DNA of 64,000 bases from an uncultured Eubacterium sp. (GTDB lineage: Bacteria > Bacillota > Clostridia > Lachnospirales > Lachnospiraceae): NCBI GenBank assembly GCA_934358495.1, contig CAKRKO010000003.1, positions 1 to 64,000 on the forward strand, written 5' to 3'. A program made the position numbers and the translations under genes. Shown piece after piece: positions 45,815-54,044 of this stretch. The notes under the pieces were generated by a model. It was given only the letters and a program-made list of their open reading frames with translations. It did not search any database and was not told the origin of the DNA. Position 1 is the stretch's first letter. Every line of letters begins with the position of its first letter.

Positions 45815-45842
45815 TTAACTGTTTCGATATCTGTGGTATGAA
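45815..45842 (+). promoter_or_regulatory. Possible internal promoter before pilin 2
   Basis: TTAACT (45815-45820), a 16-base spacer and TATGAA (45837-45842) with a TGG extended -10. A small AACGC/GCGTT hairpin follows in the leader. It would allow pilin 2 to be made in excess. Elements are only four of six matches each, so this is tentative. Confidence 0.35.
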
Positions 45843-45896
45843 CGCTGCACCGAGGCGTTGATATAAATATATTTTTTACAAAGGAGAATACGAGAA

Positions 45897-46400
45897 ATGT
45901 TTGCAAAATTATTCGAATTAAGAGACAAAAAACTCAAAGAAAATAAGAAAAAAGGATTTACGCTTGTAGAGCTGATCGTAGTTCTGGTAATCCTTGCAAT
46001 TTTGGCAGCTTTATTAATCCCGACACTGACAGGATATATTAATAAAGCAAAAGAGAAATCCATCATAGCTGAGACACGTCAGACCGTAATGGCAGCACAG
46101 ACATTAGTTGATGAATATTATGGCACATTAACATTGAATTCACAAACTACAATTTCTGTTGGAGATAATGAAAAAGATACCGTGTCAAAGAGTGCAATCG
46201 TAATCGCAAAAACTTCCATTGCTGATCTTGCAGAAGTGAAAGCTGATTGTATTAAGTCTGTTACTGTAAAAGAAGGAAAAGTAACTGCTGTACAGTATGA
46301 GAACCAGGGAAAAACTTGTTATTACACAGCGGGAGCAACTGGAGAAAAAGGTACATATTCCTTTACGGCTCCAAATGATTCAAAATCAGACGTTAAATAA
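45897..46400 (+). CDS. Major type IV pilin 2
   Basis: A 167-residue prepilin with leader ending ENKKKG (Gly 20) and mature start FTLVELIVVLVILAILAALL. It is a close paralogue of the preceding pilin in the helix and diverges in the head, which is Thr/Lys-rich. AAAGGAG lies upstream of the ATG. The 133-base gap before it is the largest in the pilus locus upstream of pilT and may hold a promoter, so this may be the main shaft subunit. That is inference. Confidence 0.92.
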   Translation: MFAKLFELRDKKLKENKKKGFTLVELIVVLVILAILAALLIPTLTGYINKAKEKSIIAETRQTVMAAQTLVDEYYGTLTLNSQTTISVGDNEKDTVSKSAIVIAKTSIADLAEVKADCIKSVTVKEGKVTAVQYENQGKTCYYTAGATGEKGTYSFTAPNDSKSDVK

Positions 46401-46420
46401 ATATAAAAAGAGGTAACCAT

Positions 46421-46867
46421 ATGCCAGTCAGAATTCCAAAAAAGATAAAAATTAAATACAACTGGATCAGACTGGCTATTTACCTTCTGATCATAATTCT
46501 GCTTGCGATTGTGTTAGTAGTTCCTGGGGTGCTCCGGATAATGTACCGGGCTGATTCCCAGGTCGCTATGGGGAATGCCAGATCGGTGCGAATGGCAGCC
46601 CAGGTAATTGCAACACAGCAGTATGGCAGAAATGAGGCTTTCTGCGATGTCACCCGGGAGGGAGGCATCGCAGATGGTTTATATGAAGAAATTTTACAGT
46701 TAAGTGAAGTGCCTGGAGATTTTTGGATTCTTCAGGTGGAAGAGGACGGATATACAGTTTGTCGATTTGTTTACCGGGAAGGTGAATACACGGTCTGGTA
46801 TGATGCGGATGCAGAGGACAGATACACTGTGTATCATGAAAAAAGCATGATCAATACCGGAGAATAA
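46421..46867 (+). CDS. Pilin-like membrane protein lacking a prepilin cleavage site
   Basis: A 148-residue protein with a basic N-terminus and one membrane helix (about 17-41, LAIYLLIIILLAIVLVVPGVL). There is no G-FTLxE site. The segment after the helix (NARSVRMAAQVIATQQYGRNEA) aligns well with the AETRQTVMAAQTLVDEYYG segment of the two pilins upstream, so it appears to be a pilin relative that stays membrane-anchored. The short acidic C-terminal domain is unlike the pilin heads. It sits between pilin 2 and the prepilin peptidase gene with 20- and 1-base gaps. I infer an assembly or docking role. Confidence 0.75.
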   Translation: MPVRIPKKIKIKYNWIRLAIYLLIIILLAIVLVVPGVLRIMYRADSQVAMGNARSVRMAAQVIATQQYGRNEAFCDVTREGGIADGLYEEILQLSEVPGDFWILQVEEDGYTVCRFVYREGEYTVWYDADAEDRYTVYHEKSMINTGE

Positions 46868-46868
46868 A

Positions 46869-47651
46869 ATGTTAGCAGTAGTAGAAGTGATAATATATGT
46901 GATACGGTTCTTTTTTGGAGCTTGTATCTTCAGTTTTTTAAATGTAGTAGTAGACAGGATGCCCCGTCAAGAAAGTATTGTTAAGGGGCGGAGCCATTGT
47001 ACCAATTGTGGCAGGGAACTGAAAGGATTGGAGTTGATTCCGTGTATCAGTTATCTTTGTCTTGGCGGAAAGTGCAGAACCTGTGGGGTGAAGATCCCCT
47101 GGAGAGATTTTCTGGTGGAAGTAGCCGGAGGCGCAGCATTTATCGGCTGCGGAATATATTTTGGCTGTGGACTTTCGGGAATTATTTCCCTGAAAGGCGC
47201 AGTGATTTTTGCTTATTTGGGAATATTGCTTGTGGTAGCCCTGATCGATCAGGATACACAGATGATATATGATAGATTTCACATTATGATCCTTGTTTTG
47301 GCAGTGTGTGCAGCAGGGCTGTTTCCGGAGCATGGAATTGGAAGCCGTCTGCTGGGGGCTGTGGTGATTTCAGTACCAATGCTGATATTAGCCCTGATCA
47401 TTCCGGGAGCTTTTGGGGGCGGAGATATTAAACTGATGGCCGCATCGGGACTGTTCCTGGGAACGGGAGCTACCGTATGTGCCATGTTTATCGGGCTTCT
47501 TACCGGAGGCAGTTATGGAGCTTTTATGTTGTTAAGTGGAAAATTGAAAAGGAAAGATCATTTTGCATTCGGTCCGTTCCTGGCTGTGGGACTGGCAGTT
47601 TCTGCATTTGCGGGAGACCGCCTTGTAAAATGGTATCTGGGAAAATTATAG
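46869..47651 (+). CDS. pilD: Prepilin peptidase / N-methyltransferase
   Basis: Membrane aspartyl protease that cleaves class III leaders and usually N-methylates the new end. The 260 residues have about seven membrane helices. The catalytic aspartates are in ALIDQDTQ (Asp about 127) and FGGGDIKLMA (Asp about 186). The N-terminal cytoplasmic loop has the paired CxxC motifs (CTNC about 44-47 and CRTC about 69-72) of the bifunctional type. It should process the pilins of this locus, the giant protein and the orphan pilin. Confidence 0.95.
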   Translation: MLAVVEVIIYVIRFFFGACIFSFLNVVVDRMPRQESIVKGRSHCTNCGRELKGLELIPCISYLCLGGKCRTCGVKIPWRDFLVEVAGGAAFIGCGIYFGCGLSGIISLKGAVIFAYLGILLVVALIDQDTQMIYDRFHIMILVLAVCAAGLFPEHGIGSRLLGAVVISVPMLILALIIPGAFGGGDIKLMAASGLFLGTGATVCAMFIGLLTGGSYGAFMLLSGKLKRKDHFAFGPFLAVGLAVSAFAGDRLVKWYLGKL

Positions 47652-47670
47652 ACAGAAAGGAATTCAGAAG

Positions 47671-48864
47671 ATGGCACGTTTTCGATATGTCGCAAAAGAC
47701 ATGAAAGGAAAAAAGCATAAGGGAACGCTGGAGGCGGCTGCTGAGAATGCCCTACAGCAGCAGTTGCGTGAAGACGGACTTTTTCTGATTAGTGCAAAAA
47801 ATTTAACGGAGAGCCGTGGTTATCAGAAATTAAAGGCAAAACAACTTGCGGTATTTTGCAGGGAGCTGTCAACGTTGCTGGCTTCCGGAGTGACACTTGT
47901 AAGGGCGCTTGATATTATTTCAGAGCAGGAGGGGATCACAGCGGGTGAGCGTGTGATCTACAAAGACATCCTGCAAGATCTGAAGAAAGGTACTCCATTA
48001 TCAGAGGCAATGGAGACGAAAAAATGTTTCCCGGATCTGATGATCGGGATGATTCGTTCTGGCGAGGGAAGTGGCAACATTGATCAGGTGACCGGGCGAC
48101 TGGCAGTTCAATATGAAAAGGATTATAAGCTGACGCAGCAGGTGCGGTCAGCGATGACGTATCCGTGTATTTTACTTGTTTTATGTGTGGCTATCGTTAT
48201 TTTGATCGTGACATTTATTTTGCCACAGTTTCAGACATTATTTGACCAGATGGATCAGCTGCCGTGGATGACAACGGTGTTGATCAACTGTTCAGATTTC
48301 CTTACGAAACGCTGGTATATAGCACTGATCGTCGTGTTTGCTATTGTTATGGTAATCCGCCTGATCGCAGGCATTCCGGGAGTACGTAGAACGCTGGATC
48401 GTGGAAAAGTGAAGATGCCTTTGTTTGGCAATCTGTTTCAGGTTATCTATACAGCACGTTTTGCGCGCACACTAAGCAGCCTTTATACAAGCGGAATGCC
48501 GATCACTATGGCTATCGCAACTGCAGGTAAAACCATTGGAAATGCCTATGTGGAAGAACAGTTTGGCGAGGTGGTTACGAAGGTGCGCAGCGGTGTTCCA
48601 TTGTCTCAGGCTCTGCATCGGGTGGATGGTATTCAGAAGAAACTGGCAAGTACAGTACAGATTGGTGAAGAGAGCGGCCGGCTGGATCTGATGCTGGATT
48701 CCATCGCGGCAACACTGGAGGCTGAGGCAGAGCAGGCAACCAAGCGTATCGTAACGCTGATGGAGCCTATTTTGATCATTGTTATGGCTGTGGTCGTTGG
48801 ATTTATCATGATGGCGGTAATGCTGCCAATTTATGAATCCTATTCAGCTATCGAGAATTCATAA
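47671..48864 (+). CDS. pilC: Type IV pilus inner-membrane platform protein
   Basis: Polytopic platform protein of the GspF/PilC family that links the ATPases to the pilus base. The 397 residues contain two homologous GspF domains (FCRELSTLLASGVTLVRALDII at about 68 and FARTLSSLYTSGMPITMAIA at about 270) and three membrane segments (about 165-190, 215-240, 370-393). AAAGGA lies 10 bases before the start. It is followed by an 84-base gap with a long hairpin before the PilM-like gene. Confidence 0.95.
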   Translation: MARFRYVAKDMKGKKHKGTLEAAAENALQQQLREDGLFLISAKNLTESRGYQKLKAKQLAVFCRELSTLLASGVTLVRALDIISEQEGITAGERVIYKDILQDLKKGTPLSEAMETKKCFPDLMIGMIRSGEGSGNIDQVTGRLAVQYEKDYKLTQQVRSAMTYPCILLVLCVAIVILIVTFILPQFQTLFDQMDQLPWMTTVLINCSDFLTKRWYIALIVVFAIVMVIRLIAGIPGVRRTLDRGKVKMPLFGNLFQVIYTARFARTLSSLYTSGMPITMAIATAGKTIGNAYVEEQFGEVVTKVRSGVPLSQALHRVDGIQKKLASTVQIGEESGRLDLMLDSIAATLEAEAEQATKRIVTLMEPILIIVMAVVVGFIMMAVMLPIYESYSAIENS

Positions 48865-48879
48865 AACGGATACACCAGA

Positions 48880-48923
48880 ATGTACTTTCGGAATTCTTTA
48901 TTTAAAAGATTCCGGGAGTACAT
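48880..48923 (+). other. Long hairpin between pilC and the pilM-like gene
   Basis: ATGTACT-TT-CGGAAT (48880-48894) pairs with ATTCCG-GG-AGTACAT (48909-48923) over 13 base pairs with a two-base mismatch, and the loop can extend the stem with CTTT/AAAG. No T-run follows, so it is more likely a processing or stability element than a terminator. TGGAGG for the next gene follows 11 bases later. Confidence 0.5.
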
Positions 48924-48948
48924 CAGATAAAATGGAGGATAAATACAG

Positions 48949-50373
48949 ATGAGTGATACAGTAATAGTAATACAGGACGAGTGTATCCTTGTTGCATCCG
49001 GAAAAGCCGGAAAGCCGCCAAAGGTGCAGGAGGTCGAGAGGATTCCACTCAACGGATTCGGGAATACTATCGAGCTTTGGAAGGAAGCACTTCGGGAATA
49101 TACACAGAAGCATCATCCGGGACCGGTGAAAATGGTGTTTCCGTCTTCTTATAGTTCCAGCCGTATTACGCAGATTCCATATGCAACAGGAAAAGAACTG
49201 ACCCACATGGCAGAAAACATTGTGGCGGAGACGGAGGGAGATTCCGTTAAGGATTATTCTGTAATTTCAGCGGATCGAAAAAATGGTGTTACCCTTTGCT
49301 GTGGAAGTGCTGATGATGCGATCATTACACAGGTAATAGAATTCTGCCGCGAGATCGGACTTCCGGTCCGTGAGATTACCGTCTATGTCGAGGGGTATCT
49401 GCGGGTGATGGCGCATCAAAAAAGCCATAGCCGTGAGACAGCCATTTACCTGCTTTTTGAAGAAAACAGCGTGACAAGTCTGTTGTATCGGGAAGGGATA
49501 TATCTGTATTCTACAAAGAGCCGAATTTTCAGTGAACGAGGTACTTTGGATTTTGGAACAGAGATTGTTCGTCTGATTTCCGGTATTTTACAGTTTTATG
49601 CAACAACGAAGTCTGAGGTTCAAATCACAGATGTTTATTATGCCGGCTGCCAGCCTGACGATTTTGAGGTCAGTGTGGATGGCATTCATAACATGCAACT
49701 GGAAGCACATCCGTTGAAGATTGACCTGAATTTTACTGCAACGGAAAATGCGGAAGACTGGCTGGCCTGTATCGGTGCTATGATGAAAGAAAAAACGAAA
49801 GGGATCAATCTGTATCAGGTATGGAGCCGCGCTCATGAAGAGGGAACGGTGAAAACAAAAAATACTGCGAAGCAGATTGTATATCCGTTGATTATATTTG
49901 GAATTTGTGCAGCGGTATACGCGGGTCTGTCAGTATGGAATCTGGCAGAAGCACATAAGACAGCTGCTATTGAGGACTGGATCAATGATTCCCAGGTACA
50001 GGAAGAATACAGTAAAGCACTTGCAAAAGAGACAGAGAGTGAAAAACTGGCAACACAATTGAGTCAGGTAGCGCAGATGAAACAGAATCTTGATACATAT
50101 CCGGATCTGACAGAGGAAATGCTGGGAAAAATCGTGGATGTAGGCGGTAATGATATGTCTGTGCGTGTACAGTCACTGGATATGTCGACCGGTACGCTGA
50201 CTTTTCATGCAGTGAGCCGTAAAGTTATTGACATCCCGAATTATATTCAAAAGCTGGATGATACCGGATTGTTTGAGTCTGTGAATTACAGTGGTTACAG
50301 TTATGATGGCGGAGAGTATTCCCTGATGCTTTCCTGTGTATTGAAAGCAGAAGAAGCCGGAGGTGAGCAGTAA
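48949..50373 (+). CDS. PilM-PilN-like pilus assembly protein
   Basis: A 474-residue protein. The N-terminal part (about 1-300) resembles the actin-like PilM/GspL cytoplasmic domain. A membrane helix (about 311-328, YPLIIFGICAAVYAGLSV) follows, then a coiled-coil-like segment and a PilN-like domain (about 340-474). In Gram-negatives pilM and pilN are separate; here one chain seems to cover both, as GspL does in type II secretion. Phosphate-binding motifs of PilM are hard to see, so nucleotide binding is uncertain. It shares one base with the next start (TAATG). Confidence 0.78.
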   Translation: MSDTVIVIQDECILVASGKAGKPPKVQEVERIPLNGFGNTIELWKEALREYTQKHHPGPVKMVFPSSYSSSRITQIPYATGKELTHMAENIVAETEGDSVKDYSVISADRKNGVTLCCGSADDAIITQVIEFCREIGLPVREITVYVEGYLRVMAHQKSHSRETAIYLLFEENSVTSLLYREGIYLYSTKSRIFSERGTLDFGTEIVRLISGILQFYATTKSEVQITDVYYAGCQPDDFEVSVDGIHNMQLEAHPLKIDLNFTATENAEDWLACIGAMMKEKTKGINLYQVWSRAHEEGTVKTKNTAKQIVYPLIIFGICAAVYAGLSVWNLAEAHKTAAIEDWINDSQVQEEYSKALAKETESEKLATQLSQVAQMKQNLDTYPDLTEEMLGKIVDVGGNDMSVRVQSLDMSTGTLTFHAVSRKVIDIPNYIQKLDDTGLFESVNYSGYSYDGGEYSLMLSCVLKAEEAGGEQ

Positions 50374-51074
50374 TGAAAATCAGTATGGAATTAAGACCGA
50401 AGGATATTTCCCTTTTGAAAGTTCTGGCCTGTGTGCTGGTAGCATTTTTTATGATCAGGTTTCTGATTTTCCCGGCCATAGATAAGCATATGGATCTGGC
50501 TGATCAGCGGACTGAAGTGGAAACAGAACAGCAGGAAATGCAGGATGTAATGGGGCGGACAGGCAATCTTGATGTGAAGATCGCAAAACAGCAGGAATTG
50601 TTGCAGGCCACGAAAGAAGGCTATTATGATCTGCTGGAAAATCGACAGGTAGATGAACTGGTTACGGGAATCGTGCTGGACCATAATCTGTTCCCGGTGT
50701 ATCTGAATATTACCGGGACAGCTCCGGGGGTTCCGTCTGCATATGTATTATCAGAAGTGAATAATGCAGAGACAACAACGGATGTGGAAGGCACAGAGGC
50801 AGAGGATACTTCGGACAGTGCAGAAACTGCGCAGGAAGAGGGGAGCACTGTGCCACAGGCGGCTTATGTCAACACTACATCCGTGGATGTGACAGTTCAG
50901 GGAAATGAAACGGAAATCCGGGCATTTTTAGATGATATCGCCAATAATTATCCGGGGATTCAGGTGACATCTTTTTCCATGCAGGAAAATGAGTATGTAA
51001 ACAACAGTCTGCAGACTGTTTCTCAGATGAGCTGTAACTGTACATTAGCGATATACACCTGTGGAGAAAATTAG
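50373..51074 (+). CDS. pilO: PilO/GspM-like pilus assembly protein
   Basis: A 233-residue protein with a short cytoplasmic tail, one membrane helix (about 14-34, LLKVLACVLVAFFMIRFLIFP), a coiled-coil segment (about 38-90) and a C-terminal ferredoxin-like domain interrupted by an acidic Glu/Thr/Ser-rich stretch (about 130-165). This matches PilO, which partners PilN beneath the pilus. Its start overlaps the preceding stop. Sequence identity to known PilO is not obvious; the assignment rests on topology and order. Confidence 0.7.
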   Translation: MKISMELRPKDISLLKVLACVLVAFFMIRFLIFPAIDKHMDLADQRTEVETEQQEMQDVMGRTGNLDVKIAKQQELLQATKEGYYDLLENRQVDELVTGIVLDHNLFPVYLNITGTAPGVPSAYVLSEVNNAETTTDVEGTEAEDTSDSAETAQEEGSTVPQAAYVNTTSVDVTVQGNETEIRAFLDDIANNYPGIQVTSFSMQENEYVNNSLQTVSQMSCNCTLAIYTCGEN

Positions 51075-51104
51075 AAGCGTAAAACTTGAAGGAGAAATGA
51101 GTAA

Positions 51105-52781
51105 GTGAATACGAATCTGAGAATTGGAGATATTCTGGTTGAAAAAGGATATGTAACAGAGGCGCAGATGCAGCAGGCGCTTGTATGGCAAAAGGAACAT
51201 CGTGACAAACGAGTAGGTCAGATCCTGATGGAACTGGGATTTGTCTCGGAGACACAGGTGTTGGATGCGCTGGCCAGCAGACTGCATCTGGAAATTATAG
51301 ATGTGGCACAGCAGAATGTGGAGCTTCAGGCGGTTGGTATGGTAAACCGCGAACTGTGTGAGAAAAATCTGATTCTTCCGCTCAGTGTGCAGGGACACAA
51401 TATGACTATCGTTACCAACGATCCGTTGAACTATTTTGCACTGGAGGAAGTACGGCAGCAGACCAGCTGCCAGTTGCAGATTTATCTGAGTGAGGAGAAG
51501 CCCCTGCGAAAAGCTGTTTCTTATTATTTTGCAGAGGTCAGTGCCAGAAAAGCAGCAACACAGGCAAATGTAGATTTTGCCATGCCGGAGGCGGAAGAAC
51601 TGACCATTGAGGACCTGGGGGCCGGAGATGATGAGGCACCGATCATTCGACTGCTGAACAGTCTGATCGAGCGTGCAATCAAATCAGAAGCAAGTGATAT
51701 TCATATCGAGCCTTTTGAGACAGAGACGAAAGTACGAATGCGAATTGATGGTGTGATCATGGAATATGTAACGATTCAGAGACATATCCATGCACCGTTG
51801 ATCGCCCGTATTAAGATTTTGTCAAATCTGGATATTGCAGAGAAGCGAATTCCACAGGATGGACATTTTCGTGTCAATCTGGAAGGCGGAAGTGTAAATA
51901 TTCGTGTATCTGTATTGCCGACAGTATTTGGTGAAAAAGCAGTACTGAGAATCATGGCTGCGACTACTCATATGGATCATGCAGATCATTTTGGTATGGA
52001 TGATTATAGCTACAACCAGTTTGCACCGATGCTGAACCGCCCGAACGGAATTATTTATATTACCGGACCGACAGGAAGCGGTAAATCCACGACGTTATAT
52101 ATGGTGCTGGATTATCTGTCCGGCAGAAATGTCAATATTTCCACCATCGAGGATCCGGTGGAGAAAAATATGCCTGGAATCAATCAGACACAGGTAAATC
52201 CAGTAGCAGGGCTGACCTTTGATGTGGGTCTGAGAGCTTTGATGCGTCAGGATCCGGATATCATTATGGTAGGTGAGACCCGAGATGGAGAGACCGCAGG
52301 TACTTCTGTCCGTGCAGCAATCACCGGTCATGTGGTGTTGAGTACGTTACATACCAATGATGCAGTTTCCAGTATTGTCCGCCTGGAGGATATGGGAGTG
52401 GAAACGTATCTGGTGGCCAATTCGCTGGTGGGACTGGTGGCACAGCGTCTGATGCGTAAAGTGTGTCCAAAATGCGGTGTGGAGATGGAGACAACCGAAG
52501 AAGAACAGATTTTTCTTGGAGAAGATGTCAAGAAAGTGCGTCGCGGTGTTGGATGTGCGCACTGTAATCACACTGGTTACAGCGGACGAATTGCGGTGCA
52601 TGAGATTGTTTCAATTGATAGTGAGATCCGCCGTATGATCATCAATCATAATTCAGTAGAAGAAATCACGGCATATGCGAAAGAACATCAGCATATGCGT
52701 ACGTTAAAGGAAAGTGGCCTGAATCTGGTAAAAGAGGGTGTGACCACACCGGAAGAATTGTTAAAAATCAGTTATCAGTAG
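51105..52781 (+). CDS. pilB: Type IV pilus extension ATPase
   Basis: Hexameric ATPase that drives pilus polymerisation. The 558 residues begin with two tandem MshEN motifs: RIGDILVEKGYVTEAQMQQA (from residue 6, ending at Gln 29) and RVGQILMELGFVSE (from residue 36). This motif binds c-di-GMP in MshE-type ATPases. The core has Walker A GPTGSGKSTTLY, the Asp box, Walker B IIMVGETRDGET and the His box. A C-terminal zinc site pairs CPKC with CAHC. The start is a GTG with AAGGAG 11 bases upstream; the nearby ATG is out of frame. Confidence 0.93.
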   Translation: MNTNLRIGDILVEKGYVTEAQMQQALVWQKEHRDKRVGQILMELGFVSETQVLDALASRLHLEIIDVAQQNVELQAVGMVNRELCEKNLILPLSVQGHNMTIVTNDPLNYFALEEVRQQTSCQLQIYLSEEKPLRKAVSYYFAEVSARKAATQANVDFAMPEAEELTIEDLGAGDDEAPIIRLLNSLIERAIKSEASDIHIEPFETETKVRMRIDGVIMEYVTIQRHIHAPLIARIKILSNLDIAEKRIPQDGHFRVNLEGGSVNIRVSVLPTVFGEKAVLRIMAATTHMDHADHFGMDDYSYNQFAPMLNRPNGIIYITGPTGSGKSTTLYMVLDYLSGRNVNISTIEDPVEKNMPGINQTQVNPVAGLTFDVGLRALMRQDPDIIMVGETRDGETAGTSVRAAITGHVVLSTLHTNDAVSSIVRLEDMGVETYLVANSLVGLVAQRLMRKVCPKCGVEMETTEEEQIFLGEDVKKVRRGVGCAHCNHTGYSGRIAVHEIVSIDSEIRRMIINHNSVEEITAYAKEHQHMRTLKESGLNLVKEGVTTPEELLKISYQ

Positions 52782-52815
52782 AAGCTGACGGATAGGGAAA
52801 GAGAGGTCTGACAGT

Positions 52816-53886
52816 ATGACAGAGGACAGTTTACAGCTGACAGTAGATGCAATTATACGGGAAGCACGGGAGAAAAAAGCATCGGATATTCATATTTCAG
52901 AGGGAATGCCGGTCTGGTACCGAATCAACGGAAAACTGATTCCGGCACAGGCACAGTTGCCTGCAGATGAAATAACGGGTATGTTGTATGCAATGATGCC
53001 GGACAGGCAGAGAATGCTGTTTGAACAGGGAATGGATGCAGACTTTTCTTTTCAGACAACAGATGGAAAACGGCAGAGAGTGAATGTATTCCGACAGCAG
53101 AAAAAAATGGCAGCAACCATCCGGCTGCTGAATGCATCAATTCCGACATTGGAAGAACTTAAGATGCCGACCGTTCTCTATGAAATGGCGAAAGCACCCC
53201 GTGGGCTGATCCTTGTCACCGGACCGACAGGAAGTGGAAAATCCACAACGCTGGCCGCAATGATCGAATATATGAATCAATACAGTGATCGGCATATTAT
53301 TACAATTGAAGATCCGGTAGAGTATGTCTATGAAAGCAAACAGTCTCTGATTCATCAGCGGGAAGTAGGAGATGATGTATCCGATTTCGCATCAGCCCTG
53401 CGCAGTGCCCTGCGTGAAGATCCGGATGTGATTCTTGTGGGAGAAATGCGTGATTATGAAACAATCCAGGCCGCGCTGTTGGCGGCAGAAACCGGACATC
53501 TTGTACTTTCCACGCTTCATACAACCGGAGCGGCACAGACCGTAGAGCGGATTATTGATGCATGTCCGGCAGAAGGACAGAATCAGGTACGGATTCAGCT
53601 GGCCGGTACGTTGAGAGGAATTGTCAGTCAGTGCCTGATTCCATGTGGCGGAGGAGTAACGAGAATTGCTGCTACAGAGCTTCTGGTTGCTACGGGCGCG
53701 ATTTTGAACCTGATCCGTGAGGGCAAAACGCATCAGATTTCCACGATGATGCAGTCCGGAGCAGCACTTGGTATGCATACGCTGAATGCAGATCTGGTTC
53801 GGCTCATGCAGCATGGGTATATAACAAGAGAGGACGCATTTCTATATAGCAATAACCGGGTGGAATTGGATGCAACACTGCGGTAG
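52816..53886 (+). CDS. pilT: Type IV pilus retraction ATPase
   Basis: Hexameric ATPase that depolymerises pili and powers twitching. The 356-residue protein is shorter than PilB and has the ASDIHISEGMPVWYRING N-terminal PAS-like start, Walker A GPTGSGKSTT, EDPVEYVYES, Walker B VILVGEMRDYET, and the PilT-specific AIRNLIRE-like motif (GAILNLIREGKTHQI). Its presence implies that the pili are retractile. It ends the dense pilus gene run; the next gene has its own promoter. Confidence 0.94.
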   Translation: MTEDSLQLTVDAIIREAREKKASDIHISEGMPVWYRINGKLIPAQAQLPADEITGMLYAMMPDRQRMLFEQGMDADFSFQTTDGKRQRVNVFRQQKKMAATIRLLNASIPTLEELKMPTVLYEMAKAPRGLILVTGPTGSGKSTTLAAMIEYMNQYSDRHIITIEDPVEYVYESKQSLIHQREVGDDVSDFASALRSALREDPDVILVGEMRDYETIQAALLAAETGHLVLSTLHTTGAAQTVERIIDACPAEGQNQVRIQLAGTLRGIVSQCLIPCGGGVTRIAATELLVATGAILNLIREGKTHQISTMMQSGAALGMHTLNADLVRLMQHGYITREDAFLYSNNRVELDATLR

Positions 53887-53989
53887 AAGCGGAGTGAACA
53901 TTACATAATCATTTTTTTTGACGTATGATAAATAAAGTTTAATGAAAAGTTGACAAATGTGATTATTTCATAAACTTTTTTTAAATACC

Positions 53990-54018
53990 TAGACGTATTT
54001 TATCCTCTGTGGTATTAT
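53990..54018 (+). promoter_or_regulatory. Promoter of the SH3-domain membrane protein gene
   Basis: TAGACG (53990-53995), a 17-base spacer and TATTAT (54013-54018) with a TGG extended -10. A second TTGACA at 53950 has only a poorly spaced -10 (TAAACT, 15 bases). Confidence 0.5.
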
Positions 54019-54044
54019 GTTAGGCGTACTATCGGAGGTAAGAT

